A stretch of DNA of 50,267 nt from an uncultured Phocaeicola sp. (lineage in GTDB: Bacteria; Bacteroidota; Bacteroidia; Bacteroidales; Bacteroidaceae): the NCBI GenBank assembly GCA_944320855.1, contig CALUJF010000020.1, positions 1 through 50,267 of the forward strand. The letters run 5' to 3'. The notes below the pieces were generated by a model that was not told the DNA's origin, made no database searches, and saw nothing but the letters and a program-made list of their open reading frames with translations. Shown one piece after another: positions 8,305 to 14,733 of the stretch (position 1 is the stretch's first letter; each line of letters begins with the position of its first letter). A program made the position numbers and the translations under genes.

Positions 8305-9441
8305 ATGGGAGAAAAAACAATATTTGTAAATAGTCATGATGTTTTTTGTGATGCAGAGTATTCAACTTGGTTAGAAAGTTTGAAACAGTCATATCGTACG
8401 GCACAGATAAATGCAGCGTTAAAAACCAATTTTGAGAAATTGAAATGGTATTGGAATATGGGAGGTAATTTGGTAAACAAGAAGGCGGAAGAACGTTGGG
8501 GAAATGGAGTTGTTGAGCAAGTGAGTCTTGATTTACAGGCTGAATTCCCTAATAGTAAAGGACTGAGTGCGGACAATCTATGGGCAATGAAACGTTGGTA
8601 CTCTTTTTATGTGGAAAAAATAAAAGATGAAAAACTTGTACGCAGCGTACAAGAATTGTATAACTCTGATTGTCAGGTGACTGTAGATGGAATTGTACAA
8701 TTCCCGGAATTGTTAGGTTTAATACCTTGGGGACATAATCTGGATATAATAAGACTTACAGCTTCTTTACCTGAGGCTATATTTTACATTAAAAAGACGA
8801 TACAAGAAGGATGGAAGCGTACTGTTTTGCAGCGTTATCTGGAGGCAAGACTTTATGAAAAGCAAAATGGCACAATCAATAATTTTAAGGAACAGCTTCC
8901 TGTAAAGCAGGCAGAACTGGTGCAGGAAATAACAAAAGAAAATTATGATTTTGGATTTGTTGAATTGCCTGCTGATTATTCGGAGCACAATCTTGAAATT
9001 GCATTGGAAAATCATATCTCTCGCTTCTTGATGGAACTCGGGAATGGCTTTGCATTTTTAGGTCGTCAAAAGGAAATTATTGTTGACGGAGTGAGTAGAA
9101 GAATAGATATGCTTTTCTATCATGTACGCTTGCATTGTTATATTGTGGTTGAATTGAAAGCTGTTAGATTTGAACCTGAGTTTGCCGGGAAACTTAATTT
9201 CTATGTTAATGCAGTAAACGATATTTTAAAAGGCAAGCAAGATAATCCTACAATTGGACTTCTTATTTGCAGCGATATGAAACAGACTGAGGTTCGTTAT
9301 AGCTTTAAAGGGTTGTCTACTCCAATAGGAGTTGCTACTTATGACAATGTACGAATAGCTGAAATTGAGAAGGAATTGCCAAGTGTTGAAGAATTACAGC
9401 AGAGAATAAAGCAATTGGAATCACAGTTGGGAGAAAAGTGA
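8305..9441 (+). CDS. PDDEXK nuclease domain protein (YhcG/DUF1016)
   Basis: Protein of 378 residues. The N-terminal DUF1016 helical domain (about 20-150; NLWAMKRWYSFY, LLGLIPWGHN) precedes a PD-(D/E)XK nuclease fold (about 200-350) with the core RRIDMLFYH...CYIVVELK, which supplies the metal-binding Asp, Glu and Lys. A coiled tail (VEELQQRIKQLESQL) ends the chain. Relatives are found alone, or next to restriction-modification genes, and are thought to cut DNA; the biological target is not settled. Here it stands alone with its own promoter, and the sequence is more AT-rich than neighbouring housekeeping genes, suggesting transfer. Confidence 0.9.
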   Translation: MGEKTIFVNSHDVFCDAEYSTWLESLKQSYRTAQINAALKTNFEKLKWYWNMGGNLVNKKAEERWGNGVVEQVSLDLQAEFPNSKGLSADNLWAMKRWYSFYVEKIKDEKLVRSVQELYNSDCQVTVDGIVQFPELLGLIPWGHNLDIIRLTASLPEAIFYIKKTIQEGWKRTVLQRYLEARLYEKQNGTINNFKEQLPVKQAELVQEITKENYDFGFVELPADYSEHNLEIALENHISRFLMELGNGFAFLGRQKEIIVDGVSRRIDMLFYHVRLHCYIVVELKAVRFEPEFAGKLNFYVNAVNDILKGKQDNPTIGLLICSDMKQTEVRYSFKGLSTPIGVATYDNVRIAEIEKELPSVEELQQRIKQLESQLGEK

Positions 9442-9442
9442 T

Positions 9443-9619
9443 TTATCAGAGCATAGAAGTATTAAAAGAATTGTTTTTAATGGTAAGAAAGCTGCTTCAG
9501 CTTATTTACCTAAGATAGAATGCTCGGTACTTTGTTCCACAAGTAATAGTAACACTCGTTTGTCATTTGCTGCAAAAGTAGAAGAATGGAGAAAATGTTT
9601 AAACTCTCAAAATAAGTAG
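9443..9619 (+). other. Open frame without start after the nuclease gene (possible gene remnant)
   Basis: The frame ending at TAG 9617-9619 is open for about 58 codons back to the nuclease stop but contains no ATG; its last part would read SFAAKVEEWRKCLNSQNK. It may be the 3' remnant of a lost gene or chance. Nothing else coding is seen between 9442 and 9758. Confidence 0.2.
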
Positions 9620-9639
9620 CTGTTCTGTATCCGTTAAGA

Positions 9640-9701
9640 ATAATTGTACAAAAAACAATTATAGAATATATTTATGTTTTAAAACATAAGATATAACTTT
9701 G
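9640..9701 (+). promoter_or_regulatory. Promoter/operator region of the MFS transporter
   Basis: Three signals overlap. A first promoter: TTG 9644-9646, 20 bp, TATATTTA 9667-9674. An 18-bp perfect palindrome TTATGTTTTAAAACATAA at 9672-9689. A second -7 box TAACTTTG at 9694-9701. A further inverted repeat ATAATTGT/ACAATTAT (9640-9647/9655-9662) covers the -33 element. The palindrome lies at the start point of the first promoter and just before the second -7 box, where a repressor would block both. Confidence 0.55.
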
Positions 9702-9758
9702 TAACCGATTTTAAAAACACAAAAACATTCATTGATTAACGGGTAGAGAGATAGAATT

Positions 9759-10910
9759 ATGAAAAAGAGTCTTATTGCATTGGCTTTCGGAACTTTGGCA
9801 TTAGGGATGGCCGAGTTTGCCATGATGGGTATATTGCCATACGTGGCTTCCGATTTTGGAATAAGCATATCCGAAGCAGGGCATCTTATTTCCGCATATG
9901 CTCTTGGTGTGTGCTTTGGTGCACCGGTATTGGTGCTTGCACGAAAGAAGTCGCTCAAGCATCTGCTTATGGCGCTTGTGTCGCTTATCGTAGTGGGAAA
10001 TCTTTGTGCATCACTGGCACCAAATTATTGGATTATGATGATTGGCCGCTTCATTTCCGGATTACCTCACGGAGCATATTTCGGTGTGGCATCTATCGTG
10101 GCATCGAAACTGGCCGATAAAGGTAAAAGCTCAGAGGCTGTTTCCATCATGATAGCCGGAATGACTGTAGCCAATCTGTTTGGAGTTCCACTTGGCACAT
10201 CGTTGAGCCATCTCATTTCGTGGCGTTCCACATTCCTTTTTGTCGGTCTTTGGGGAATAGTTGTTTTCTATTATATATGGCGATGGGTGCCTGTGGTGGA
10301 AGGCCTGCAGGACACAGGTTTCAAGGGACAGTTCCGTTTTCTCCGTACTCCTGCTCCGTGGCTGATACTTGGTGCTACGGCTTTGGGTAACGGTGGAGTG
10401 TTCTGCTGGTACAGTTATATCAGTCCGTTGCTGACCAATGTTTCCGGCTTCTCAGAAACCAGCATGACTGCACTGATGGTCCTTGCCGGGTTTGGTATGG
10501 TAGTGGGAAATCTTGTCAGCGGACGAATGTCCGACCGTTATACTCCCGGCCGTGTTTTGATGATTGCCCAGGGTGGTATCTGTCTGTTATTGTTGGCAAT
10601 CTTCTTTTTGTCACCAAATCCGTGGCTCTCTGTTTCGCTTATGTTTCTTTGTACAGCCGGACTGTTTGCTGTGTCCAGTCCCGAACAGTTGCTTATAATA
10701 CGTGTGGCACCGGGAGGAGAGATGCTTGGAGGTGCATGTATCCAGATAGCATTCAATTTCGGTAATGCAGTTGGAGCCTACGCCGGAGGTCTTGCGGTGG
10801 GTAACGGTTTTCAGTATGCCGCTCTCGCAGGAGTGCCTTTTGCTATGATAGGTTTTATCCTTGCTGTGATTTTCTACAGGCGGTATCAGGTCAGGTACGA
10901 GGTGAAGTAA
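9759..10910 (+). CDS. MFS transporter, AraJ/YdhP-like efflux family
   Basis: Inner-membrane protein of 383 residues with about 12 hydrophobic helices and no signal peptide, the size of DHA1-type drug/sugar efflux permeases. Helix 1 has the subgroup signature LALGMAEFAMMGILPYVA. Loop 2-3 carries a basic LARKKSLKHLL, and helix 4-5 has GRFISGLPHGAYFGVAS. Related proteins (AraJ, YdhP, purine efflux pumps) export sugars, nucleosides or drugs by proton antiport; the substrate cannot be called here. It is a single gene under what looks like repressor control. Confidence 0.9.
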   Translation: MKKSLIALAFGTLALGMAEFAMMGILPYVASDFGISISEAGHLISAYALGVCFGAPVLVLARKKSLKHLLMALVSLIVVGNLCASLAPNYWIMMIGRFISGLPHGAYFGVASIVASKLADKGKSSEAVSIMIAGMTVANLFGVPLGTSLSHLISWRSTFLFVGLWGIVVFYYIWRWVPVVEGLQDTGFKGQFRFLRTPAPWLILGATALGNGGVFCWYSYISPLLTNVSGFSETSMTALMVLAGFGMVVGNLVSGRMSDRYTPGRVLMIAQGGICLLLLAIFFLSPNPWLSVSLMFLCTAGLFAVSSPEQLLIIRVAPGGEMLGGACIQIAFNFGNAVGAYAGGLAVGNGFQYAALAGVPFAMIGFILAVIFYRRYQVRYEVK

Positions 10911-10960
10911 AATTAATTCAGATGACGAAAAAGAAATCCTGAAACGCGCAAGAAAAGAAA

Positions 10961-11049
10961 CCGTTACACGTACGTGTTACGCCCGCGTCACGTTCGTGTT
11001 CCGCGCGTTACACGAACGTGTTCCGCCCGTTACACGTACGTGTCACGCT
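10961..11049. repeat. Four-unit array with 22-bp period (copy A)
   Basis: Four copies of a 12-bp palindrome-like core start exactly 22 bp apart: ACACGTACGTGT (10966), TCACGTTCGTGT (10988), ACACGAACGTGT (11010), ACACGTACGTGT (11032), separated by GC-rich linkers such as TACGCCCGCG and TCCGCGCGTT. A second four-unit array of the same family is at 36974. There are no unique spacers, so this is not CRISPR. It fills the gap between the MFS gene and the glucosaminidase gene. Confidence 0.85.
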
Positions 11050-11176
11050 TTCTATGTCGAAGAATTTTGCCGGATATTTCAAATCTTCGGACTAAATTTT
11101 TATAGTCATAAGTCCTTTTAATCTAATTAATCTAAAAAACATTCCACAGGCTACGGCCTAAGTCATATTTTTTCCG

Positions 11177-11184
11177 TATGTTTG
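11177..11184 (+). promoter_or_regulatory. Promoter -7 box for glucosaminidase gene
   Basis: TATGTTTG matches TAnnTTTG and lies 24 bp before the ATG. No TTG is seen at -33. Confidence 0.5.
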
Positions 11185-11208
11185 TAACTGTTTTTCAAGA
11201 TTAAAGAC

Positions 11209-12096
11209 ATGAGAAAATATCTGACGCTTATTTTAATATTTATTGCCGGACTTTCTGTTTCGGTATCCGCACAGAGGAGAAATCAGGCTTACGAGGACTA
11301 TATAAAGAAGTATAGGGGGATAGCCGTAGAAGAAATGAGGAAATATCATATTCCGGCCAGTATCACGCTTGCTCAGGGACTCTTGGAGTCGGGGGCGGGA
11401 AGGAGTACTCTGGCAAGGAAATCTAACAACCATTTCGGAATTAAATGCGGCAGTTCGTGGGACGGGCGTACGGTGCGCCATGACGATGACCGTCGCAATG
11501 AGTGCTTCCGTGCTTACAGGCATGCCAAGGAATCGTATGAGGACCATTCCAAGTTCCTGCGTACAGGTGCAAGATATGCTTTCCTTTTCCGGTTGAAAAT
11601 TACTGACTATAAAGGTTGGGCACGCGGACTGAAGAAGGCCGGATATGCCACCGACCCTAAGTATGCCGACAGACTGATAAGCATTATAGAACTTTATGAC
11701 CTCGACCAGTACGACCGCAAAGGCGGGCTGGAATGGGCAGAGAAGGTGACTAATCCGCATCAGCCTTACTTGGCTAATGAGATGCTTTATGTCATTGCAC
11801 GCAGGGGAGATACCTTCAAGTCGTTGGGCTATGAATTTGATATCAGTAGCCGAAAGCTCCGCAAGTATAATGAGTTGCCGAAAGACTATGTTTTCCGTGG
11901 CGGCGAAGTTATTTATCTGGAAGAGAAACGCAAGAAGGCTACCAAGGACCATATAGTATATGTGGTGAAGGCCGGCGATTCGATGTATTCCATATCGCAG
12001 ATGTTCGGTATAAAACTGAAATATCTTTACAAGATGAACAAGATGGATGAAGATGCTCCTGCTCCTAAGGTGGGTGATATTCTCCGATTGAGATAA
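11209..12096 (+). CDS. Secreted glucosaminidase with LysM domains
   Basis: Cell-wall hydrolase of 295 residues. A signal peptide (about 1-21, cut after VSVSA) leads into an endo-beta-N-acetylglucosaminidase domain (about 25-170) of the FlgJ/LytG type, with the presumed acid Glu60 in LAQGLLESGAG and the conserved NNHFGIKC. Two LysM modules follow: a weaker one (about 185-235, YVIARRGDTFKSLG) and a clear one (about 247-295, YVVKAGDSMYSISQMFG...VGDILRLR). LysM binds peptidoglycan, so the protein should act on the wall in the periplasm. Single gene, with the convergent rlmH downstream. Confidence 0.93.
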   Translation: MRKYLTLILIFIAGLSVSVSAQRRNQAYEDYIKKYRGIAVEEMRKYHIPASITLAQGLLESGAGRSTLARKSNNHFGIKCGSSWDGRTVRHDDDRRNECFRAYRHAKESYEDHSKFLRTGARYAFLFRLKITDYKGWARGLKKAGYATDPKYADRLISIIELYDLDQYDRKGGLEWAEKVTNPHQPYLANEMLYVIARRGDTFKSLGYEFDISSRKLRKYNELPKDYVFRGGEVIYLEEKRKKATKDHIVYVVKAGDSMYSISQMFGIKLKYLYKMNKMDEDAPAPKVGDILRLR

Positions 12097-12111
12097 AACT
12101 ATGCTGTTCTG

Positions 12112-12245
12112 TGAACGTCTGATGAACGGCAGATGAACAGAAAATGAACGGCAAACGAACAATAGAGTCAACCTGTGTCTTTGGGAAGAAACTGAAGTTC
12201 ATTTGCCGTTCATTTTGCATTCATTCAGTGTTCACTGAGCGTTCA
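12112..12245. repeat. TGAAC/GTTCA inverted repeat element with 11-bp period (copy 1)
   Basis: TGAAC blocks start at 12112, 12123, 12134, 12145 and 12156 (the last CGAAC), exactly 11 bp apart. After a loop of about 36 bp, GTTCA/ATTCA blocks start at 12197, 12208, 12219, 12230 and 12241, also 11 bp apart. The two arms are imperfect reverse complements of about 49 bp; the inner 17 bp pair with one mismatch. The element sits between the convergent glucosaminidase and rlmH genes. A second copy is at 32452. Confidence 0.85.
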
Positions 12246-12322
12246 CTGATAACTGAATTTAGATTATGATTAATTGCCATTTAGACTAACAACTAAAAAC
12301 TAACAACTCTTACCCCCGAACA

Positions 12323-12796
12323 TTATTCGTGATGATAAGGTCCGTTGTTCAGTATCGTCATGGCTCTGTACAACTGTTCCACGAAGATGAGGCGTATCAT
12401 CTGATGCGAGAATGTCATCTTCGACAGAGAAATCTTCTCCTGAGCTGCCGCATATACCGATGGGGAAAATCCGTAAGGGCCACCGATGATGAATACCAGA
12501 CGCTTGTTTACGGTATGCATCTTCTTCTCAACCCAATCGGCAAACTCAATGGAACGGAACTCCTTGCCGTGCTCGTCAAGCAATACCACAACGTCGCCCG
12601 GCTGTATGGCTTTCAGAATCAGTTCGCCTTCTTTCTCCTTCTGCTGCTCCATGCTCAGGCTCTTGGTGTTCTTCAGTTCCGGGATGATCTCCATGTCGAA
12701 CGAAGTATAGTGTTTGGTTCTCTCCACATAGTCGTTTATGGCAGTGATGTAGTGTTTTTCCACTGTCTTGCCTACTACAAGTAATATAAATTTCAT
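12323..12796 (-). CDS. rlmH: 23S rRNA (pseudouridine-1915 N3)-methyltransferase
   Basis: SPOUT-class methyltransferase that methylates pseudouridine 1915 in helix 69 of 23S rRNA. The 157-residue length is exactly typical. The knot that binds S-adenosylmethionine shows as VVLLDEHGKEF (about 69-79) and FIIGGPYGFSPSV (about 102-114), and the conserved tail is QMIRLIFVEQLYRAMTILN...YHHE. Its start lies back to back with nadC, with overlapping promoters in the 88-bp gap. Confidence 0.97.
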   Translation of the reverse strand: MKFILLVVGKTVEKHYITAINDYVERTKHYTSFDMEIIPELKNTKSLSMEQQKEKEGELILKAIQPGDVVVLLDEHGKEFRSIEFADWVEKKMHTVNKRLVFIIGGPYGFSPSVYAAAQEKISLSKMTFSHQMIRLIFVEQLYRAMTILNNGPYHHE

Positions 12797-12826
12797 ATTC
12801 GTTTTCTGTTTTTATAAATTACGGCT

Positions 12827-12856
12827 TTGCAAAGATACGAATAATCTATACCTTTG
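12827..12856. promoter_or_regulatory. Overlapping divergent promoters rlmH / nadC
   Basis: Plus strand: TTG 12827-12829, 19 bp, TACCTTTG 12849-12856, 29 bp before nadC. Minus strand: TATCTTTG at 12830-12837, 34 bp before rlmH. The two promoters overlap, so polymerase could occupy only one at a time. Confidence 0.65.
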
Positions 12857-12884
12857 CATTATAATTCAATAAATCTGTAACATT

Positions 12885-13739
12885 ATGGACGAAAAAGTAG
12901 TAAAAGATTTGATAGACCGCCTTATAGACCTGTCTTTCGCTGAAGATATAGGTGACGGCGACCATACAACACTCTCGTGTATCCCTGCTGATGCAATGGG
13001 TAAGTCAAAACTTCTTATCAAGGAAGAAGGTATCCTGGCCGGTATCGAGATTGCCAAGGAAGTGTTCAACCGTTTTGACCCTACCATGAAGGTTGAGGTT
13101 TTCATTAACGATGGTGCGCACGTAAAGCCGGGTGACGTAGCTATGGTAGTGGAAGGAAAGATTCAGTCTTTGCTTCAGACTGAGCGTCTGATGCTGAACA
13201 TCATGCAGCGTATGAGCGGTATTGCCACTATGACAAACAAGTATGTGAAACGTCTGGAAGGTACTAAGACCCGCGTGCTTGACACAAGAAAGACTACTCC
13301 GGGTATGCGTATCCTTGAAAAGATGGCTGTCAAGATTGGTGGTGGTGTGAACCATCGTATCGGTCTGTTCGATATGATTCTCTTGAAGGACAACCATGTG
13401 GACTTTGCCGGAGGTATCGACAAGGCTATCAACCGCGCTAAGGAATATTGCAAGGCTAAGGGCAAGGACTTGAAGATTGAAATCGAGGTTCGCAACTTCG
13501 ATGAGCTTCAGCAGGTGCTCGACCTTGGTGGTGTAGACCGCATCATGCTCGACAACTTTACTCCTGAGAACACACGCAAGGCTGTAGAGATGGTTGCCGG
13601 CAGATATGAGACAGAGTCATCTGGAGGTATTACTTTCGATACTCTTCGCGATTATGCTGAATGCGGAGTTGATTTTATTTCTGTAGGTGCCCTTACACAC
13701 TCTGTAAAGGGACTTGACATGAGTTTTAAAGCTTGTTGA
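12885..13739 (+). CDS. nadC: Nicotinate-nucleotide pyrophosphorylase (carboxylating)
   Basis: Quinolinate phosphoribosyltransferase: quinolinate and PRPP give nicotinate mononucleotide and CO2 in de novo NAD synthesis. The 284-residue protein has an N-terminal domain with EDIGDGDHTT (20-29) and a barrel with the active-site motifs DTRKTTPGMR (133-142), HRIGLFDMILLKDNH (157-171) and the phosphate-binding loop near IDFISVGALTHSV. nadA and nadB are not in the window. The next gene starts 2 bp after its stop, so they are probably cotranscribed. Confidence 0.97.
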   Translation: MDEKVVKDLIDRLIDLSFAEDIGDGDHTTLSCIPADAMGKSKLLIKEEGILAGIEIAKEVFNRFDPTMKVEVFINDGAHVKPGDVAMVVEGKIQSLLQTERLMLNIMQRMSGIATMTNKYVKRLEGTKTRVLDTRKTTPGMRILEKMAVKIGGGVNHRIGLFDMILLKDNHVDFAGGIDKAINRAKEYCKAKGKDLKIEIEVRNFDELQQVLDLGGVDRIMLDNFTPENTRKAVEMVAGRYETESSGGITFDTLRDYAECGVDFISVGALTHSVKGLDMSFKAC

Positions 13740-13741
13740 TT

Positions 13742-14350
13742 ATGACCGGGAAATTTTTTCTGATAGGTTTGATGCTTACTGTAAGTACAGCAGTATCTGC
13801 ACAGGACTGGAAGTCTGTGCTTGGTGGGGTAGTGAACAAGGTGGAAGAAACCGTGTCTAAGGTGAACGAAAGTGTTTCTATAGTAGGAACATGGAAATAC
13901 GCTGCTCCTGACTGTAAGTTTGAAAGCGATGACCTGTTGTCGAAAGCCGGTGGCGAAGTGGCAGCAAAGAAGGTTGAGGAACAGATGAGCAATTATCTGT
14001 CTAAGCTTGGTTTCAATGAGAATACAGTGTATGTGTTCAATGCGGACAGTACATATACTTCGACTGTAGCCGGACGTACCGTGAACGGTACTTACAGCTA
14101 TAATAAGGAAACCAAGGAAATCACACTGAAAACCAAAATCGGTCTGAAGCTGACAGCTCAGGTTTCTACTTCACTCCTGAACGGTGGCTCTATGAGTCTG
14201 CTTTTCAAGGCTGACAAACTGATGTCGCTTGCTCAGACAGTGACAGGTGCGTTAGCCGGAAAGTCATCGAACGCTACTGTCAGCACGCTGAACACAGTAT
14301 TATCACAGTATGACGGTCTGATGCTCGGGTTCGAGATGAAGAAGCAGTAA
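13742..14350 (+). CDS. Exported DUF4923 family protein
   Basis: Protein of 202 residues from the ATG at 13742 (an in-frame TTG at 13733 overlaps nadC and is less likely). It has a signal peptide (MTGKFFLIGLMLTVSTAVSA). The mature part begins DWKSVLGGVVNKVEETVSKV and shows a lipocalin-like 'IVGTWKYAAPDCKFES...NADSTYTSTVAGRTVNGTYSY' pattern, the hallmark of the Bacteroidales DUF4923 family. Function is unknown; the pattern suggests a small periplasmic beta-barrel or ligand-binding fold. It is the second gene of the nadC unit. Confidence 0.82.
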   Translation: MTGKFFLIGLMLTVSTAVSAQDWKSVLGGVVNKVEETVSKVNESVSIVGTWKYAAPDCKFESDDLLSKAGGEVAAKKVEEQMSNYLSKLGFNENTVYVFNADSTYTSTVAGRTVNGTYSYNKETKEITLKTKIGLKLTAQVSTSLLNGGSMSLLFKADKLMSLAQTVTGALAGKSSNATVSTLNTVLSQYDGLMLGFEMKKQ

Positions 14351-14372
14351 TCTGTATTGCATAGAATAACAT

Positions 14373-14412
14373 GAAAGGGGCGAAATCGATTTGTTTCGGT
14401 TTCGCCCCTTTC
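14373..14412 (+). terminator. Strong hairpin after DUF4923 gene
   Basis: GAAAGGGGCGAAA (14373-14385) and TTTCGCCCCTTTC (14400-14412) form a perfect 13-bp stem with a 14-nt loop. There is no proper T-tract, so termination by it is likely but not certain. It marks the end of the nadC unit and also faces the lgt remnant from the other side. Confidence 0.65.
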
Positions 14413-14721
14413 GGTATGTAAATAGTACCGTTCGGAAGGAATTTTACGGGAAGGACTATCTCTGACAGATGGTCGGATTATGCGAAATCGTAGAACAGGC
14501 AGTGTCCTAAACGTGCTCCGATGAATATGCCGAGGAAAGAATATACGAACAGTTTGTTGTAGTCGTCCTCAGACATCTTTCTCTTTTGGAAAATCTTGTG
14601 CACCACGATGCTGGCCGATGCTATGGCAATGACCCCAAAACACACTGTACCATCTTAGGCTGAATCCTCCCAATGAAAAGATTATCGGATCCGGGTTCCA
14701 GTTAATATACATCAGATTCAT
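14413..14721 (-). pseudogene. lgt: Remnant of prolipoprotein diacylglyceryl transferase (lgt), frameshifted and truncated
   Basis: Translating the minus strand from the ATG at 14721 gives MNLMYINWNPDP and ends SLRWYSVFW at a GGGG run. The frame then shifts by one base and continues HKIFQKRKMSEDDYNKLF and GIFIGARLGHCLFYDFA, then TAA at 14480-14478. In the same frame past that stop comes SEIVLPVKFLPNGT. These pieces align in order with the N-terminal part of Bacteroidales Lgt (RWYGLLW..., GARLGHCLFYE..., LPVKFLPDG). Removing one G restores the expected spacing exactly. Two independent lesions, and the loss of about two thirds of the protein, mark it as a pseudogene. An intact lgt is presumably elsewhere, since the enzyme is needed for lipoproteins. 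It begins 12 bp after the protease-TPR gene. Confidence 0.8.
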
Positions 14722-14733
14722 ACTAACGGTCTG

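Noticed and set aside
10961-11049. CRISPR array
   Set aside because: Units are 22 bp with no unique spacers of normal length and no cas genes nearby; the same is true of the array at 36974.
11233-12171. 312-residue open frame antisense to the glucosaminidase gene
   Set aside because: The plus strand encodes a clear signal peptide, glucosaminidase and LysM domains; the antisense frame has no recognisable domain and is a codon-bias shadow.
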